Shown: piece by piece, positions 5,947 to 8,085 of the stretch | Layout of the letters: every line of letters begins with the position of its first letter | Position numbering within the stretch: the first letter of the stretch is position 1 | Origin: an uncultured Clostridia bacterium | GTDB taxonomy: Bacteria > Bacillota > Clostridia > Christensenellales > CAG-138 | Direction: 5' to 3' | Length of the DNA stretch: 8,085 bases | Assembly (NCBI GenBank): GCA_937894955.1 | Contig: CALAXO010000057.1 | Span: 1 to 8,085, forward strand | Made by a program: the position numbers and the translations under genes | Notes under the pieces: model-generated | Databases searched by the model: none | What the model was told of the DNA's origin: nothing | The model's input: only the letters and a program-made list of their open reading frames with translations

Positions 5947-7647
5947 ATGAAAGGTAAAAGCTGCAAAAATAACAGAACACGCGGAAACAGGCCTGCTGCA
6001 AGGCTGCTTGCTGCCGCATTGGCATTAATCTTTATCGTTCAGTTCGTCGGCTGCAATTCCTGCATCAAACCGGGCGGCGATGATATCGACCTGCCCAACG
6101 TTTCCCTTGAACCTGTTCCTGCAACGAATGAACCGGGCGCATCCTCTTCACCCTCCGTTGTCAATCGAAACGGGTATTCCGTCAGCACCTCAAACATCTA
6201 TGCAACAATGGTTGCCGCTCAGGTGCTTGATGCGGGTGGAAACGCCGTTGACGCTGCGGTTGCGGCCTCATACACACTCGCCGTTGTTGAGTCCTACGGC
6301 TCGGGCATCGGCGGAGGCGGCGGAATGCTGATTTATGACCCCAAAACCGAAAAATATCAGTTTTTGAATTATCTTCCCGAGGCAGCAAAATCCGGTGCAA
6401 ATTACCGCGATATTGCCGTTCCGGGCTTTGTATCCGGCATGGAAACGGCAAACGAGCTTTATGGTTCATTCAGCATGGCGTCGCTTATGAACTACGCAAT
6501 TTACTATGCGGAAAACGGATTTACCGTTGACGATGCGCTTATGTTCCGAATTAAAAACGCAAGGGCAACTTTTTCCGATCCCAACACGCCTTTTGCAGCG
6601 GTGCAAAACGCAGGCGACACCATCGCTCTTCCCGAGCTTGCGCAGGTTCTTCGCCGCATATCCTCCGAGGGCAGCTCCGCATTCTATACCGGCAGCGTTG
6701 CCCAAAGTATTGCAGATGCAGCCGGAATGACGCTTGAAGACATTTCGGCATATGAAACCTTGGTCACCGAACCGCTCGTCGGTGAATTCAACGGTTATGA
6801 CATCATTTCCGCTCCCGCTCCCTTCGGCGGCATGACGCTTATTCAAATGCTTAAAATGGGCGAAATTCTTGAAATTCCCGACCCCGACACCAATCCGTCC
6901 GACTACCTTAAAAAGCTTACCCAGCTTACGCTCATCTGCGACAAGGAAAGGATCTCAAAAGTTACGGATACGCGCTTCAAGCGTAAAACTTTTGATTATC
7001 AAAAGGCAATCTCGGATGAATACATCTATAACCTGCTCGATATGGATTATACCGATCACGAACGCGATACGAGCGGGCAGGACACAACGCATATCTCCGT
7101 TATCGATAAAAACGGCATGACTGTTGCCTGCACGAACACGCTGACCCAGTTCTTCGGCTCAAGGCTCTATGTGGACGGATTTTTCCTTAACAACGCAAAC
7201 CGCAATTTCAGCGGCGGCGTAAATAAATACGCGCCCGGAAAGCGCACGCGCACATATATGTCTCCGACTATTCTCCGCAAGGGAAGCATTGCTGATAATA
7301 ATGAAGAAATTATTTCTATCGGCAGCCCCGGCGGCAGCATGATCCCGGCCGTTCTCGTGCCCGTGCTTTTTGATATGACGATGTTCGGCGAGTCAATGCA
7401 GGCGGCTGTGGATAAGCTTCGTGTTGTTGTTAAAAACGCGAACTCCCTGCTTGTTGAAGTCGGTGATGCGGAAGCTCCGCCCATGGTCGATCCGACAGGA
7501 CAGGGTTACTACATCACCCGAATGGATCTCAATGCCTATTTCGGCAGTGTCAATGTTGCCTGCTACAGTTCTGCGAACGGCGGGTTCAGTGCAGGAGCTG
7601 ATTCAAGACGAAACGGCAAAGGATCCGCCCGCAACGACCTTAATTAA
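5947..7647 (+). CDS. capD: CapD-like gamma-glutamyltranspeptidase lipoprotein
   Basis: A 566-residue gamma-glutamyltransferase-family enzyme. CapD of B. anthracis, fourth in capBCADE, cleaves PGA and joins it to peptidoglycan. A strong AAGGAG (5936-5941) lies five bases before the ATG. A signal segment (about 18-34) ends in FVGC, with likely lipid-Cys at 36, then a Pro/Ser-rich linker to about 73. The large-subunit part has GGNAVDAAVAASY (97-109) and SGIGGGGGMLI (119-129). Self-cleavage should occur before Thr380 in TTHISVID (380-387), the nucleophile. The small subunit has FFGS (402-405), FFLNN (412-416), PGKRTRTYMSPT (430-441), GSPGGS (459-464) and a final GADSRRNG (550-557), like CapD. Odd: the DFRE/DYRE arginine that binds substrate glutamate in the family is Leu143 here, and GSPGGSR reads GSPGGSM (Met465). 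Operon position and the CapD-like C-terminus favour a PGA role over glutathione metabolism. Confidence 0.93.
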   Translation: MKGKSCKNNRTRGNRPAARLLAAALALIFIVQFVGCNSCIKPGGDDIDLPNVSLEPVPATNEPGASSSPSVVNRNGYSVSTSNIYATMVAAQVLDAGGNAVDAAVAASYTLAVVESYGSGIGGGGGMLIYDPKTEKYQFLNYLPEAAKSGANYRDIAVPGFVSGMETANELYGSFSMASLMNYAIYYAENGFTVDDALMFRIKNARATFSDPNTPFAAVQNAGDTIALPELAQVLRRISSEGSSAFYTGSVAQSIADAAGMTLEDISAYETLVTEPLVGEFNGYDIISAPAPFGGMTLIQMLKMGEILEIPDPDTNPSDYLKKLTQLTLICDKERISKVTDTRFKRKTFDYQKAISDEYIYNLLDMDYTDHERDTSGQDTTHISVIDKNGMTVACTNTLTQFFGSRLYVDGFFLNNANRNFSGGVNKYAPGKRTRTYMSPTILRKGSIADNNEEIISIGSPGGSMIPAVLVPVLFDMTMFGESMQAAVDKLRVVVKNANSLLVEVGDAEAPPMVDPTGQGYYITRMDLNAYFGSVNVACYSSANGGFSAGADSRRNGKGSARNDLN

Positions 7648-7651
7648 TTTG

Positions 7652-7679
7652 TAATTAGGAATTAGAAGTTAGAAATTTT
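7652..7679. repeat. Short block of 7-base repeats after the cap operon
   Basis: Four successive 7-base units, TAATTAG, GAATTAG, AAGTTAG and a decayed AAATTTT, begin five bases after the capD stop and run up to the terminator stem. They match the units at 182-216 in register and orientation (NAATKAG) and are the reverse complement family of the array at 256-472. Probably dispersed members of one repeat family. Confidence 0.65.
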
Positions 7680-7680
7680 A

Positions 7681-7715
7681 ACACCGACTCGCAAAAATGC
7701 GAGTCGGTGTTTTTT
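7681..7715 (+). terminator. Rho-independent terminator of the cap operon
   Basis: ACACCGACTCGCA (7681-7693) and TGCGAGTCGGTGT (7698-7710) form a perfect 13-bp stem with an AAAA loop, followed by TTTTT (7711-7715). It lies 33 bases after the capD stop. On the minus strand the stem is followed by TAAAATTT, so it could also weakly stop the converging hydrolase gene. Confidence 0.95.
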
Positions 7716-7775
7716 AATCAAATCAGCTGCATTCACTTAGGTTGTTATTCGAACCTTGTTCAGCCTTGTGCGGAT

Positions 7776-8085
7776 TTAATTCAGATTTCCCCGCAGGAAA
7801 GCAGCGATTCCGCGCAGAACCTCATCACGTTCGGTCTCGTTATGCATTTCATGCCTGCCTTCGTGGTAAATCTGCAGGAAAACTTTAGTCTTTCCGCTTT
7901 TTATAAGGTCATTGCATACCTGACGCGGCCCTTTGCCGAAATTCCCGACAGGATCGGCATCGCCGGCAAGAACGTAAATCGGAACATCCGGAACGGAGTC
8001 GCTCCATGTTCTTTGGCTGACCTCGTCCAAACCGTCAAACAAATCGCGGTATGCTACACAGCGGAAGCTGAATCCGCAGAGCGGA
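7776..8085 (-). CDS. Alpha/beta hydrolase (lysophospholipase/S33-like), C-terminal part
   Basis: The stop (TAA on the minus strand) is at 7778-7776 and the frame is open to the window edge, so this is the last 102 or so codons of a longer gene whose start lies beyond 8085. An internal TTG at 8042 is not a credible start, because coding sense continues upstream (about 14 more residues are readable). The visible residues carry the end of the alpha/beta hydrolase fold: VLAGDADPVGNFGKG, with the likely catalytic Asp, and IYHEGRHEMHNE, with the likely catalytic His. This is the pattern of serine hydrolases annotated as lysophospholipase, monoacylglycerol lipase or S33-type. The nucleophile Ser would be off the window. 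It converges on the cap operon and shares the terminator region; no functional tie to PGA is evident. Confidence 0.87.
   Translation of the reverse strand, partial: PLCGFSFRCVAYRDLFDGLDEVSQRTWSDSVPDVPIYVLAGDADPVGNFGKGPRQVCNDLIKSGKTKVFLQIYHEGRHEMHNETERDEVLRGIAAFLRGNLN

Noticed and set aside
5947..7647. Ordinary glutathione-type gamma-glutamyltransferase unrelated to the capsule
   Set aside because: Operon position after capA, the lipoprotein form and the CapD-like C-terminus (GADSRRNG) favour CapD. The missing family arginines also speak against a standard GGT.
7740..7757. tRNA-like T-arm (GGTTCGAATA on the minus strand)
   Set aside because: The flanks do not form the T-stem, and no acceptor, D or anticodon arms can be placed around it.

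Overview
The window looks like chromosomal DNA from a low-to-mid GC Gram-positive bacterium, most likely an anaerobic Clostridia-type Firmicute. The grounds are strong AGGAG-type ribosome binding sites, TATAAT promoters, a ylmH gene, two Gram-positive-style lipoproteins with Pro/Thr/Ser-rich linkers, and a poly-gamma-glutamate (PGA) gene set of the Bacillus pgs/cap kind. No rRNA, tRNA, transposase or integrase gene was recognised. The species cannot be told from the sequence alone.

Layout: positions 1-170 carry the end of a CRISPR array (three copies of a 30-base repeat, the last one decayed). Positions 171-571 hold no gene. They contain five 7-base repeat units in one orientation (182-216), then about 31 units of the same family in the opposite orientation (256-472), then a good extended -10 promoter (479-507). 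That promoter should drive a two-gene unit: a surface lipoprotein with a transglutaminase-like cysteine catalytic domain (572-1699) and ylmH, an S4-domain RNA-binding protein of ribosome quality control (1714-2517).

Positions 2518-2890 are non-coding by my reading. They hold a GC-rich hairpin, a candidate promoter and a leader of roughly 270 nt whose short complementary segments could fold in two mutually exclusive ways around the start of the next gene.

Positions 2891-7647 are a compact four-gene operon in the order B-C-A-D, matching capBCAD of Bacillus anthracis. PgsB/CapB is the ATP-dependent Mur-ligase-like PGA synthetase, and PgsC/CapC is its small membrane partner. PgsA/CapA is the membrane-anchored, metallophosphoesterase-fold protein needed for polymer export. 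A CapD-like gamma-glutamyltranspeptidase lipoprotein would cut the polymer or attach it to peptidoglycan. No capE/pgsE is visible. The operon ends at a strong rho-independent terminator (7681-7715), just after another short block of 7-base repeats (7652-7679). The right edge holds the 3' end of an alpha/beta hydrolase gene on the minus strand (7776 to beyond 8085).

The points most worth following are the possible switch in the capB leader, the CapD-like enzyme lacking two arginines usual in its family, and the heptamer repeats that adjoin the CRISPR array and recur at the other end of the gene block.
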